From Bacteroidales bacterium (GTDB lineage: Bacteria > Bacteroidota > Bacteroidia > Bacteroidales > Bacteroidaceae): DNA of 35,887 bases. Shown piece by piece: positions 9,562 through 18,187 of this stretch (position 1 is its first letter; each line of letters opens with the position of its first letter). The notes below the pieces were generated by a model that was not told where the DNA came from, ran no database searches, and saw nothing but the letters and a program-made list of their open reading frames with translations. Made by a program: the position numbers and the translations under genes. The stretch spans positions 1 to 35,887 of the forward strand of contig SUXT01000017.1 of assembly GCA_015060835.1 (NCBI GenBank). The letters are read 5' to 3'.

Positions 9562-10473
9562 TCATGCACCGCCTCGGTTAGACGCGTCGAACAGTTGCTT
9601 TTTCTCATCCTCTGTAAGCGAGGAGTATCCATATTTTTTAACCTTTTCGAGTATAGCGTCAATATTCTCACTGCGTTTTTTTTCGCGTGAGTTATAGTCG
9701 TAATCATCGGCATGCTTGCCTTTGAATATCTTCATCTTCGGAGTTTTTGCCTTATTGAAAAGTCGGTTACACAACCCTGCAATGGCATCGACAGCCTTGT
9801 TGATGTAGAATGTAAGGTCGCGTCCCTTGTTCAAGTAGTAGGCAAACAGGTATCCGGCAAATGCACCGCCAAGATGGGCGAAAGAACCGCCTGCATTGTC
9901 GGAGGTGGTCAGCAGTATAGAAATTACAATCGTGGCAATGGCAAATGTCTTCAACGTAATTTCGCCGATAAAAAGGAGGTTTATCCTATAGTCGGGTACT
10001 CTGTAGGCTGCTGCCGTTACCACAGCAAGCACTGCCGCTGATGCTCCCACAAGCCCTGTGTATGCCACCGAAGAGGAGAAGAAGGGGAAAATGTTGTAGG
10101 CGAGCATGAAAAAGAGTCCGCCGACAATGCCTCCCAATAGGTACACACCCACAAAATGGCGTGTGGAGAAGAATGAGAGGAATATTTTGCCGAACCAGTA
10201 TAGTGCAATCATGTTCCACAGCAGATGCATCAGTCCTCCGTGGAGGAACATATATGTCAGAATAGACCACGGTTGCAAAATAAATTGCGGCAGCGATGAG
10301 GGCAGTTCGAACCACAACTTCAAGTATATTGCAGGGGATTTTATATTGAAGAGCGTTGCTACAACATCAATAAACGCAAAGAGCACATAGACTCCCACAT
10401 TCACATAAATGAATTTTCCGACCATATTTTCGGAAAGGAAACGGTTACGAAGTTCAGAAATTATACGGGCCAT
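9562..10473 (-). CDS. Rhomboid-family intramembrane serine protease (second gene of pair)
   Basis: A 303-residue polytopic membrane protein. Rhomboid signatures are HGGLMHLLWNMIALYWFGK in TM2 (the HxxxHxxxN pattern), the Ser motif GASAAV (Ser145) and the catalytic His in HLGGAFAGYL (His200). The residue after the catalytic Ser is Ala, where most rhomboids, including the neighbour, have Gly (GxSG). About six TM segments are followed by a charged cytoplasmic tail of roughly 75 residues ending ENIDAILEKVKKYGYSSLTE..., a tail often seen in Bacteroidota rhomboids. Its start overlaps the end of the upstream rhomboid gene by 20 bases, so translation is probably coupled. Substrates are unknown. Confidence 0.9.
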   Translation of the reverse strand: MARIISELRNRFLSENMVGKFIYVNVGVYVLFAFIDVVATLFNIKSPAIYLKLWFELPSSLPQFILQPWSILTYMFLHGGLMHLLWNMIALYWFGKIFLSFFSTRHFVGVYLLGGIVGGLFFMLAYNIFPFFSSSVAYTGLVGASAAVLAVVTAAAYRVPDYRINLLFIGEITLKTFAIATIVISILLTTSDNAGGSFAHLGGAFAGYLFAYYLNKGRDLTFYINKAVDAIAGLCNRLFNKAKTPKMKIFKGKHADDYDYNSREKKRSENIDAILEKVKKYGYSSLTEDEKKQLFDASNRGGA

Positions 10474-11140
10474 GAATTTTACCTTTTTTACGCCAATAAA
10501 TAATCAACACCAATCCTATGAGCATACCTCCGAGGTGTGCAAAGTGTGCGACATTGTCGCCCGCATGGTTACCCATGCCTGTCAGCAGTTCTATTGCGCC
10601 TATTATCAGCACAAAGTATTTTGCTTTTATCGGGAAGGGAAGGGGAAACATGAACAGTTGCTGATTGGGGAAGGTGAGTGCGAATGCAAGCAACATACCG
10701 TAGACGGCACCCGAAGCTCCCACCGTAGTCCACATGTTCAGATATTCGGCCATAGGCACAATCACTCCACCGCCTATATTGACATTTGCATATGCCGAGA
10801 GTTCAATGTAATAATATGCAAACTGCACAAGCTCCTGCATGAGACCGGCGCCTATACCTGTGAGCAAATAGTATACGAGGAAGCGTTTGCTGCCCCACAC
10901 CTGTTCGAGCACGCGGCCGAACATCCACAGGGAGAACATATTCACGAATATATGCGTGAAGCTGCCATGCATGAATATGTATGTAACCAACTGATATGGC
11001 CTGAAGTCTGGCGCGATGAACAGATGAAGGCCGAGCAGATTGTTAAGATCGATGCCCTGCCTTTCGAATGCCAACAGTGCAAGGAACATAAGCACATTGA
11101 TGGCCAAAAGATTTTTTGTAACTACCGGAAGTTCTCTCAT
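10454..11140 (-). CDS. Rhomboid-family intramembrane serine protease (first gene of pair)
   Basis: A 228-residue membrane protein with the complete rhomboid set: HGSFTHIFVNMFSLWMFG in the TM2 region, catalytic Ser143 in GASGAVYG, and catalytic His202 in HLGGM. Six TM helices are expected, and no extra domain is visible. It cleaves TM segments of membrane-anchored substrates inside the inner membrane; which ones cannot be told. The start MRELPVVTKNLLAINVLMF is the usual short cytoplasmic lead into TM1. It is the first gene of a two-gene unit with the 303-residue rhomboid. Confidence 0.92.
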   Translation of the reverse strand: MRELPVVTKNLLAINVLMFLALLAFERQGIDLNNLLGLHLFIAPDFRPYQLVTYIFMHGSFTHIFVNMFSLWMFGRVLEQVWGSKRFLVYYLLTGIGAGLMQELVQFAYYYIELSAYANVNIGGGVIVPMAEYLNMWTTVGASGAVYGMLLAFALTFPNQQLFMFPLPFPIKAKYFVLIIGAIELLTGMGNHAGDNVAHFAHLGGMLIGLVLIIYWRKKGKIHGPYNF

Positions 11141-11189
11141 AGATAATCAATAGATAATAATAAAGCGAAACAGTTGGTGTGCAATGACT

Positions 11190-11219
11190 CAAATGTATCG
11201 CAAAAAACGTGCAAATGTA
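11190..11219 (-). promoter_or_regulatory. Two candidate -7 boxes for the rhomboid operon
   Basis: TACATTTG occurs twice on the minus strand, at 11190-11197 and 11212-11219, 50 and 72 bases before the rhomboid start. Neither has a well-spaced TTG upstream, so which one is used is open. Confidence 0.4.
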
Positions 11220-11301
11220 ACCAAAATCCACCGTAAAAAGCGCATTTACATGCTCTATTTATGAGATTTTACAAAAAAAACAGTTTTTTTTTATTATTTA
11301 T

Positions 11302-11332
11302 TTGTTTTATGTTATTCGACTTCATATATTTG
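11302..11332 (+). promoter_or_regulatory. Bacteroidota-type promoter for the HU gene
   Basis: TTG at 11302-11304, exactly 20 nt of spacer, then TATATTTG at 11325-11332. This is a full consensus match, 41 bases before the HU start codon. Confidence 0.85.
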
Positions 11333-11373
11333 TGATTACAAAAGAAATACAACCTCCATAAAAACATTGAATT

Positions 11374-11646
11374 ATGAATAAGACTGAACTCGTAAACGCT
11401 ATCGCCGAGAAGGCTCAGATAAGCAAAGTTGACGCCAAGAAGGCGGTAGATGCTTTTGTTAGCACAGTAACAGATGCTCTTGCAGAGGGCGACAAAATAG
11501 CTCTTGTAGGTTTCGGTACATTCTCTACAGTTGAGAAGGCTGCCCGCAAAGGTATCAACCCCGCAACAAAGGAGACTATTGAAATTGCAGCTAAGAAGAT
11601 TGCAAAATTCAAACCCGGCGCCGAACTTGCTGAAGCTGTAAAATAA
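11374..11646 (+). CDS. HU-family DNA-binding protein
   Basis: The 90-residue length and sequence fit the DNABII family: MNKTELVNAIAEKAQISK at the N-terminus, the GFGTF turn, and the DNA-embracing arm with RKGINPATKE and the invariant Pro. HU dimers bend and compact chromosomal DNA. It is a single-gene unit with a consensus promoter and a strong terminator, as expected for an abundant protein. HU and IHF subunits cannot be separated with certainty by sequence alone, but the length and arm sequence favour HU. Confidence 0.95.
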   Translation: MNKTELVNAIAEKAQISKVDAKKAVDAFVSTVTDALAEGDKIALVGFGTFSTVEKAARKGINPATKETIEIAAKKIAKFKPGAELAEAVK

Positions 11647-11662
11647 CAGTTAAACTACGGCG

Positions 11663-11707
11663 AAAAAACAACAGCGTGCCATCAATGATGGCACGCTGTT
11701 GTTTTTT
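11663..11707. terminator. Bidirectional terminator between HU and ybeY
   Basis: A perfect 21-bp stem (11663-11683 and 11687-11707) with a 3-nt loop. It carries A6 on the left arm and T6 on the right arm, so it can end transcription in both directions. It sits between the convergent ends of the HU gene (+) and ybeY (-). Confidence 0.92.
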
Positions 11708-11721
11708 GTACATACAAGTCT

Positions 11722-12135
11722 CTAATCTCTCATAGAAAGTGCGCGATTCTCGGCTGCCTCCATGATTTCACGCTCACCCTCGCCTTTGTCGTCGATTCCG
11801 CAAAGATGCAGTATGCCGTGGATAATCACGCGGTGCAATTCCTGTTCATACGTAGCACCGACCATCTCTGCATTGCTGCGTACTGTGTCGAGGCTGATGA
11901 AAATGTCGCCGTTGATGGTATCATCCTCGCAGTAGTCGAATGTGATGATGTCTGTGTAGTAGTCGTGCTGAAGATATTCGTTGTTGACCTCCAGTATCTT
12001 TGCGTCGTCGCAGAAAATGTAGGCAATTTCGCCGCACTTCTTGCCGTATGATGCAGCTACTCTCTTTATCCATGCGCTTGTGTCGCGTCTTTTTATGGCG
12101 GGCATCTTGACGCCCTCTGTCTGATAACTTATCAT
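11722..12135 (-). CDS. ybeY: Endoribonuclease YbeY (rRNA maturation factor)
   Basis: YbeY is a zinc-dependent endoribonuclease involved in 16S rRNA 3'-end maturation and ribosome quality control. The 137-residue protein carries the family motif HGILHLCGIDD near residues 105-115, the H3xH5xH/D zinc site, preceded by YTDIITFDYCE and GDIFISLDTV. The start MISYQTEG is retained because the region before MPAIKRR fits family members in this phylum. It is the last gene of a four-gene minus-strand run: the phosphoesterase stop lies one base before its start. Confidence 0.94.
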   Translation of the reverse strand: MISYQTEGVKMPAIKRRDTSAWIKRVAASYGKKCGEIAYIFCDDAKILEVNNEYLQHDYYTDIITFDYCEDDTINGDIFISLDTVRSNAEMVGATYEQELHRVIIHGILHLCGIDDKGEGEREIMEAAENRALSMRD

Positions 12136-12136
12136 A

Positions 12137-13288
12137 TTATTTGAATTTTCTATCGAGTATCACTTTATCCTTTTCACTGATGATTTTTATGCTTATGCCA
12201 TCCTTGTTGCTGTTGACAAGCATTACATCTTCGTTGTCGTTGGTGATGATAGGATAGTTGTTGCCACGCTCACCCTTTTCAGCTACAATGTGTCTGTGGG
12301 TGTGTCCCGAGATTACAATGTCGATGCCAAGCTCGTTGAAGAGGGGTTTGAAGTGCTTTTCGAGTTCTGTGGCTGTGTACTCTTCAGGAATATTGGGATC
12401 ATCGGTTACGATGGGAGGGATATGCATGAGCACTATCTTGTTCTTTGCAGCCTTGAACTGTTTGCTCTTTGCCTCTTTTTTGAGCCACTCTATCTGCTCC
12501 ATGCGGTAGTCGTCGTAGCTGTTCATGCCCGCATATACAGGCTGAGTGTCAGGCTTGTCCTCTCCGGGATCGAGCATTATGAGGGCTGTGCAGCCGAAGT
12601 ATGCGATGTTGTAGAAGCGGTCGTTGGGACAGCCGATTATGTTCATGTAGTTGCGGGTAAGTTTACCGCGCATCTCGTGGTTGCCTCGGATGGAGATAAA
12701 AGGCTTGTTCTTTGCGAATATCTCAACCGATGGGTCAATATATCCATAGTAGGGAGCCTCCTCCTTTTCGTAGTAGCTTATCATGTCGCCGAGGTAAACG
12801 ACCATATCCACATTGGTAAGCGGGAATTTGCCGAGCAGGTTCTTGACCTTTTGGGGCTTGTCGTGTCCATCGTTCATAAGCACAAACGAGAGGCTCTGCT
12901 GCTTGGGGTTGAAGGTGGTAAACTCCTCCCATGCGGTTGCGATGCTGTCGCCGTATGTTACCTTGTAGGGACGATACTCGGTTATCTCTTTCGATACAAG
13001 ACGGTAGCGATATTTTGTCGCAGGACGAAGGCCGGTTATCTGCACACGGTTCTCCTTGTTGTAAGCATTATACTGCCCTGCAAACATTGTGGCGAACCGT
13101 TGGGGTTTTGTCCATTTGTCGCCTGTTACCTCCACCCACGAAAATGCCTCTTTCGAGGTTGTGAAATATACTGTTACTTCATCACTGCCCATATTCTGCA
13201 AGTAGGGGCCGTGGTTTATTTTAAATTCCTGTGCGCTTGCCAATGTGCAGAAGAGCAGCGCGATAATACCGAAGAGTGTTTTTTTCAT
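12137..13288 (-). CDS. Secreted purple-acid-phosphatase-like metallophosphoesterase
   Basis: A signal peptide (MKKTLFGIIALLFCTLASAQ) precedes a fibronectin-III-like N-terminal domain (residues about 25-120: HGPYLQNMGSDEVTVYF, then GLRPATKYRYRLV). A calcineurin-like phosphoesterase domain follows with the metal motifs YLGDMIS, GNHE and GHTH. This arrangement is that of purple acid phosphatase-like enzymes, which hydrolyse phosphate esters using a two-metal centre in the periplasm or outside the cell. The 383-residue length is normal. It lies between the SpmA-SpmB fusion (12-base gap) and ybeY (1-base gap), so the four genes are probably one operon although their functions do not obviously connect. 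Substrate unknown. Confidence 0.88.
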   Translation of the reverse strand: MKKTLFGIIALLFCTLASAQEFKINHGPYLQNMGSDEVTVYFTTSKEAFSWVEVTGDKWTKPQRFATMFAGQYNAYNKENRVQITGLRPATKYRYRLVSKEITEYRPYKVTYGDSIATAWEEFTTFNPKQQSLSFVLMNDGHDKPQKVKNLLGKFPLTNVDMVVYLGDMISYYEKEEAPYYGYIDPSVEIFAKNKPFISIRGNHEMRGKLTRNYMNIIGCPNDRFYNIAYFGCTALIMLDPGEDKPDTQPVYAGMNSYDDYRMEQIEWLKKEAKSKQFKAAKNKIVLMHIPPIVTDDPNIPEEYTATELEKHFKPLFNELGIDIVISGHTHRHIVAEKGERGNNYPIITNDNEDVMLVNSNKDGISIKIISEKDKVILDRKFK

Positions 13289-13300
13289 ATTTGTCTGTAT

Positions 13301-14530
13301 TTAGAAGAATATGTATGCAATTCCTATAGCCGCGAGTATGCCCGCAAGGTCGGCGAGCAATCCGCAGGTTACCGCGTGGCGTGTCTTGCGTATGCCCACG
13401 CTGCCGAAGTAGACGGCAAGAATGTAGAATGTGGTGTCGGTAGCTCCTTGAAAGAGGCAGGCGAGACGGCCTACAAAGGAGTCGGCACCATATGTGGTCA
13501 TGGTGTCTATCATCAGCCCGCGAGCACCGCTGCCACTGAGAGGCTTCATTATGGCTGTTGGCAGAGCCGCCACAAAATCTGTGTCTCCGCCACAAAATGC
13601 CACGCAAGCCGACACTCCGTCGATGAGCATATCCATTGCCCCCGATGCGCGGAATACTCCCACTGCCACCAATATGGCCACCAGATAGGGGATGATTCTC
13701 ACCGCTGTCGAAAAGCCCTCTTTTGCTCCCTCGATAAATGAGTCGTAGACATTTATCTTCTTTATCACCCCCGACAGGATGAAGATTACAATGATGGAGA
13801 AGAGAATGATATTTGCGAGTGATGTTGACAACACCTCCACTTCTGTCTTGGACAACTGCATGAAGCCTACCGTTCCGCCGGCAACAAAAAGGCATATTCC
13901 AAGAATGAAGAGCAACATTGTGCGGTTCAACAGATTGATACGTTGGTAGATGCTTGTTACTACGAGACCGGCAAGAGTAGCCACTGTCGTTGCCAACAGG
14001 ATGGGTATAAAAACATCCGTAGGCTGTGCAGCCCCCAACTGTGCGCGGTAGACAAGCACGCTCATTGGGATGAGTGTGAGCCCTGAGGTGTTGAGCACAA
14101 GAAACATTATCATAGGGTTGGTGGCAGTATCCTTCTTGTCATTCAACGTCTGAAGTTCCTGCATTGCCTTAAGTCCCATAGGAGTTGCTGCATTGTCCAG
14201 CCCCAGCATGTTTGCGGCAAAGTTCATGAACATTGTACCCGTGACGGGGTGTCCTTTGGGAATGTCGGGGAATATTTTTGAGAATATGGGCGCAAGCATA
14301 CGCGCGACCACATTCACAATGCCGCCATTCTCGCCTATCTTCATTATGCCCATCCACAAGGAGAGCACGCCCGTAAGCCCCAGCGATATTTCGAACGCCG
14401 TCTTTGCTGTTGCAAAGGTGGAGTCCATTATGGCAGGGAAAATCTCTGTGTCGCCCATGAATATGAGCCGCACAAGGGCAATGGCAAAAGCCACTAAGAA
14501 AAAGGCTATCCAGATATAGTTGAGAACCAT
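13301..14530 (-). CDS. Nucleoside-recognition (Gate) domain membrane protein, SpmA-SpmB fusion
   Basis: A polytopic inner-membrane protein of 409 residues with two tandem Gate/nucleoside-recognition domains, corresponding to SpmA and SpmB of spore formers joined in one chain. The first half carries MFMNFAANMLGLDNAATP and NPMIMFLVLNTSGLTLIP. The second half carries the SpmB-like GAMDMLIDG and PTAIMKPLSGSGARGLMID. Non-spore-forming Bacteroidota also have this fusion; its transported substrate is not known. The frame can start at GTG 14554, overlapping the OPT gene by 17 bases, or at ATG 14530, 7 bases after the OPT stop. I prefer 14530, which places TM1 right at the N-terminus (MVLNYIWIAFFLVAF). 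Confidence 0.87.
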   Translation of the reverse strand: MVLNYIWIAFFLVAFAIALVRLIFMGDTEIFPAIMDSTFATAKTAFEISLGLTGVLSLWMGIMKIGENGGIVNVVARMLAPIFSKIFPDIPKGHPVTGTMFMNFAANMLGLDNAATPMGLKAMQELQTLNDKKDTATNPMIMFLVLNTSGLTLIPMSVLVYRAQLGAAQPTDVFIPILLATTVATLAGLVVTSIYQRINLLNRTMLLFILGICLFVAGGTVGFMQLSKTEVEVLSTSLANIILFSIIVIFILSGVIKKINVYDSFIEGAKEGFSTAVRIIPYLVAILVAVGVFRASGAMDMLIDGVSACVAFCGGDTDFVAALPTAIMKPLSGSGARGLMIDTMTTYGADSFVGRLACLFQGATDTTFYILAVYFGSVGIRKTRHAVTCGLLADLAGILAAIGIAYIFF

Positions 14531-14537
14531 AAGCTTC

Positions 14538-16526
14538 TTATTCTTTTTTAGCACTCAACGACGAGCGTATGAGGAAGAGTATCAACAGCACATACACTGC
14601 CACTGCACACCACGAACCGCCGAGGCTCTCTGCCCATGCGGCATTCATCCAGTCGATGCCTGCAAATTTCAGTGCTGCGCTCACAACACCCATAAGTGCA
14701 CCACCGGCAATGAATCCCGAAGCCATGAGTGTACCTTTGTCCACACGTGCCTTGTTCAGAGCCTCGTCCTTGCTGCGACTGCCGACGTATGCGCTTATGG
14801 CGCCACCGATGAGCAACGGGGTGTTGAGTTCAAGAGGGATGAACATTCCGAGTGCAAAGGCAAGCGCGGGTATGTTGAAGTAGTTGAGTACAATGGCAAG
14901 TAGCGCTCCTATGCCGTAGAGCAGCCACGGTGCGCCGGCGCCCGACATCATTGGTTCAATAACAGCAGCCATCGCATTTGCTTGAGGAGCGGCAAGCTGT
15001 CCGCTTGTGAATCCGTAGGTCTTGTTCAGGATAAGCATCACACCACCCACTGTTGCTGCGGAGATGAGAGTGCCGAGGAACTTCCAGCCCTCCTGTTTCG
15101 AAGGGGTTGTTCCCAGCCAGTAGCCTATCTTAAGGTCGGTGATGAAGCCTCCTGCCATCGACAAGGCTGTACAAACCACACCACCGATGATGAGTGCCGA
15201 CACCATGCCCGATGCACCGCTCATGCCTACCGACACAAGAATTACCGATGCAAGAATCAGCGTCATAAGCGTCATTCCCGATACAGGGTTACTGCCCACA
15301 ATGGCAATGGCATTTGCCGCCACAGTGGTAAAGAGGAACGCAATCACCGCAACCAACAGCAATCCTACAATGGCATGCAGCAGATTGGGGGTTACCGTCA
15401 TATAGAAGAACGCAAAGATAAGTGCCAATGTTATGAGCGTGGCAGTGGCAATGAACTTCATGGGAAGGTCGCGCTGTGTACGCAGGATATTAACATTTGC
15501 CTTCTTGTCGCTACCCTTAAGTTCCTTTGCAGCCAGGCCTACCGCGCCTTTAATTATGCCCCACGACTTTACGATGCCGATGATTCCGGCAGTTGCAATA
15601 CCGCCGATACCGATGTGGCGGGCGTAGGTCGAGAAGATAGTCTCGGCACTCATGCTGCCCACAGTCGCTGTAATAGCATCGTTGCCGAACTGCAACACCT
15701 CACCGCCGAAAAGGAGCGACATCAGAGGAATGATGATGAACCACACAAGCAGTGAGCCTGCGCAGATGATGAGCGAATATTTAAGTCCCACAATATATCC
15801 GAGACCAAGCACTGCTGCGCCTGTATTTACCTTGAACACCAATTTGGCCTTTTCGGCAACAGTCTCGCCGAAGGGGAGTATGCGGGTGGTTACCGTTTCG
15901 CTCCACCAGCCGAGCGATGCAACCGCAAAGTCGTAGAGTCCGCCGATGAGGCCTGCGAGGATAAGAGGCTTCGCCTGACTGCCACCCTTCTCTCCCGACA
16001 CAAGCACCTGAGTGGTTGCAGTAGCTTCGGGGAAGGGATATTTGCCGTGCATATCACTGACAAAATATTTGCGGAAGGGGATAAGCAACAATATTCCCAA
16101 CGCACCGCCGAGCAGCGAGCTGAAGAACACCTCCATGAAGTTGACCGTAATTTCGGGATATTTGTCCTGAAGAATATATAGCGCGGGAAGAGTGAATATG
16201 GCACCTGCCACAATAACTCCCGAACTTGCACCAATCGACTGTATGATGATATTTTCGCCGAGGGCATTCTTGCGTTTGAAGGCCGACGAAAGGCCTACGG
16301 CGATAATAGCAATGGGAATTGCTGCCTCGAATACCTGTCCTACTTTAAGCCCAAGATAGGCTGCTGCGGCCGAGAAGACCACAGCCATCACTATGCCCCA
16401 GCCTACCGACCACGGGGTAACCTCTCTGTAATTTCCGTCAGGTCTCATCACCGGGGTGTATTTTTCACCCTCTTTAAGTTCGCGGCACGCATTTTCGGGA
16501 AGCGAAAAATTCTCTTTCTTATCCAT
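14538..16526 (-). CDS. OPT-family oligopeptide transporter
   Basis: A 662-residue membrane protein rich in long hydrophobic helices, with OPT-family features: an early SVGWGIVMAVVFSAAAAYLG segment, then GLKVGQVFEAAIPIAI, FPEATATTQVLVSGE and the C-terminal ALAFALGMFIPLELNTPLL. These are secondary importers that use ion gradients to take up small peptides or related compounds. It is the first gene of the run OPT / SpmA-SpmB fusion / phosphoesterase / ybeY. A secreted C1 peptidase lies just upstream, which would make peptide uptake a natural partner activity (inference). The exact substrate cannot be read from sequence. Confidence 0.92.
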   Translation of the reverse strand: MDKKENFSLPENACRELKEGEKYTPVMRPDGNYREVTPWSVGWGIVMAVVFSAAAAYLGLKVGQVFEAAIPIAIIAVGLSSAFKRKNALGENIIIQSIGASSGVIVAGAIFTLPALYILQDKYPEITVNFMEVFFSSLLGGALGILLLIPFRKYFVSDMHGKYPFPEATATTQVLVSGEKGGSQAKPLILAGLIGGLYDFAVASLGWWSETVTTRILPFGETVAEKAKLVFKVNTGAAVLGLGYIVGLKYSLIICAGSLLVWFIIIPLMSLLFGGEVLQFGNDAITATVGSMSAETIFSTYARHIGIGGIATAGIIGIVKSWGIIKGAVGLAAKELKGSDKKANVNILRTQRDLPMKFIATATLITLALIFAFFYMTVTPNLLHAIVGLLLVAVIAFLFTTVAANAIAIVGSNPVSGMTLMTLILASVILVSVGMSGASGMVSALIIGGVVCTALSMAGGFITDLKIGYWLGTTPSKQEGWKFLGTLISAATVGGVMLILNKTYGFTSGQLAAPQANAMAAVIEPMMSGAGAPWLLYGIGALLAIVLNYFNIPALAFALGMFIPLELNTPLLIGGAISAYVGSRSKDEALNKARVDKGTLMASGFIAGGALMGVVSAALKFAGIDWMNAAWAESLGGSWCAVAVYVLLILFLIRSSLSAKKE

Positions 16527-16564
16527 AAGTCTTATTTTGTGTTATTTATGCAATATACTGCAAA

Positions 16565-16603
16565 AATAGCAAAAGGTTCGGACATTCCGAACCTTTTGCT
16601 ATT
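16565..16603 (-). terminator. Terminator after the C1 peptidase gene
   Basis: A perfect 18-bp stem (16565-16582 and 16586-16603) with a 3-nt loop lies 17 bases past the peptidase stop on the minus strand and runs into T5. The T-rich exit (16561-16568) also reads TATTTTTG on that strand, a match to the -7 box that could serve the OPT operon. Confidence 0.85.
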
Positions 16604-16619
16604 ATACTTGATTAAGATT

Positions 16620-18038
16620 TTACTCTTCAGGCATAAACATGGGGTCCCAAGCGGGAAGCATTGTAGGCTTCTCCTCAAGCACCTTAAGTACCTTTGCGGG
16701 AACATATTTCTTGTCAACGACAAGGCGGAACATATATTCGTCGAACCACTCGTCGGTCATAATGAGTGTACCTTTGTAACCCGATGATGCGCCCCAGCTG
16801 TTCTCAACCTGCCATTTCACAGTCTTGCCGTTCTCGTCGATATCAACAGACTTCAAGGTCATTGCGTGTGATGAACCGCTGTCGCGGGTGATTATGCGCT
16901 GCTTCTTGTCCATCTTGAACTCAACGCCGAAGAGCGACTCATAGTCGTAGTTGTTGATGTCGAGCAATCCGCGGCCTGAGTCGAGGAACTTGCCTACATC
17001 GCATGAGAAGTACATCATCACGCTATCCTTGATTGAGGCAATGGCCATCTGCTTGATATCTTCCATAGGGAGGTTCACATAGAGCCAGTTGTGTCCTTCG
17101 TACACGTGGCGGTCATACGAAATTTCGTAGCTCTTCCAGTAGGGACGAGAGGGGTCGTTCATCAACATCACATAATTGTTCTGGAAGTCGAGGCCTACGA
17201 ACTTCTCATAGAAGCTCTTGGGGGTATATTCCTGAGGCTTTTCGCGGTACTTGCCGTTACTGTCTTTGGGTGCCCATGTGAATGTGGTAGGAGGAACGCC
17301 GTATACGCTTGCAAGCATCTTGTAGATGGTACCGAGCATCTCTTTCTTCATTGCCATAAGCTCCTTCTCCTTCTTGCCGCTGTCGCTTGCTTCGCGGAGC
17401 TGAATACCGAATTCGCGCAATTTTCTCTTTATTACGCTGTTGAATGCGCTTGTATTGTTGCTGCTGTATGTCTCGCGCATTGCGCTCTTGGGTACGACAC
17501 CATATTTTGCTACAAGGTCTGCCACTCCGGTGAATGTGCCGCCATCGCTCAAGGGATTCTTGAAGAGCCACTCAACAGTGCGGTCATCGATAGGCTTTTT
17601 ACGTGTGTCGATGATACCCTGAAGGAAGAGGTTCGATTTCTCAAGCTGGTCGAAGAAGAAGTTATATACCTGCGAAAATTCGAAGCCGTTAAGGTTCTGC
17701 TCTGCTATCATCTTTGCTCTCATCACATTGAGTCCGGTGAAAAGCCAGCAACGGCCTGATGATTCCTGATCAGTGATGCCTTTTGAGTTTACTGTGTTAC
17801 TGAAGAAAGTATTCATCTCTGTCTTGTTCTCCTGATTCACCGCAAGAGTCTTTACAGATGTTGTGAGCATCACGTTCTTCAATGCCTTTTCGGCACCTGT
17901 GGGTTTGTAGTTCTCGGCGAATTCCTTCAACATTTCGGCGTTTATGCTGCCGTCAATCTTCTGGGCCGATACATTGCCGGCCGCGAGCAATGCGGCGAGC
18001 AGGCAGCCCGCAAGTTTAAATTTGCTGTTCTGTTTCAT
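16620..18038 (-). CDS. Exported C1-family cysteine peptidase (aminopeptidase C / bleomycin hydrolase type)
   Basis: The 472-residue protein has a clear signal peptide (hydrophobic LAGCLLAALLAAG, cleavage after NVSA) followed by a papain-fold peptidase of the bleomycin-hydrolase type. The catalytic Cys is in QESSGRCWLF (about residue 97), His in SSHAMTLKSVDI (about 391) and Asn in VENSWG (about 412), so the triad is complete. Classical PepC is a cytoplasmic aminopeptidase; the signal peptide puts this one in the periplasm or outside the cell. It would trim peptides there, and a downstream OPT transporter could import the products. It is a separate unit from that operon because a strong terminator lies between them. 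Confidence 0.92.
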   Translation of the reverse strand: MKQNSKFKLAGCLLAALLAAGNVSAQKIDGSINAEMLKEFAENYKPTGAEKALKNVMLTTSVKTLAVNQENKTEMNTFFSNTVNSKGITDQESSGRCWLFTGLNVMRAKMIAEQNLNGFEFSQVYNFFFDQLEKSNLFLQGIIDTRKKPIDDRTVEWLFKNPLSDGGTFTGVADLVAKYGVVPKSAMRETYSSNNTSAFNSVIKRKLREFGIQLREASDSGKKEKELMAMKKEMLGTIYKMLASVYGVPPTTFTWAPKDSNGKYREKPQEYTPKSFYEKFVGLDFQNNYVMLMNDPSRPYWKSYEISYDRHVYEGHNWLYVNLPMEDIKQMAIASIKDSVMMYFSCDVGKFLDSGRGLLDINNYDYESLFGVEFKMDKKQRIITRDSGSSHAMTLKSVDIDENGKTVKWQVENSWGASSGYKGTLIMTDEWFDEYMFRLVVDKKYVPAKVLKVLEEKPTMLPAWDPMFMPEE

Positions 18039-18140
18039 AAATATTTATTTTAGTATTGTTTGCCAATATGTGTTTATCTATGCAAACATACGCAAAATAT
18101 TTCTTTTTAAAAAACTGTTTCAATTTTATTTGCTGTCGAT

Positions 18141-18187
18141 AAAAAACAAAGGGCCCCTTAGGAGATTAACCCTTGAGGAAGCCCTTC
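18141..18187 (-). promoter_or_regulatory. Possible terminator/attenuator-like leader hairpin upstream of the C1 peptidase
   Basis: On the minus strand GAAGGGC (18181-18187) can pair with GCCCTTT (18148-18154), followed at once by TTTGTTTTTT, about 105-150 bases before the peptidase start. A possible upstream -7 box TACATTTG is at 18241-18248. The stem is short (6-7 bp) with a long loop, so this is tentative. Apart from this, 18039-18430 is AT-rich divergent intergenic DNA in which I see no gene. Confidence 0.3.

Noticed and set aside
12290-13741. 483-codon plus-strand open frame opposite the phosphoesterase and SpmA-SpmB genes
   Set aside because: It is antisense to two well-supported genes and crosses their boundary; its Cys/Val/His-rich product looks like a translation artefact.
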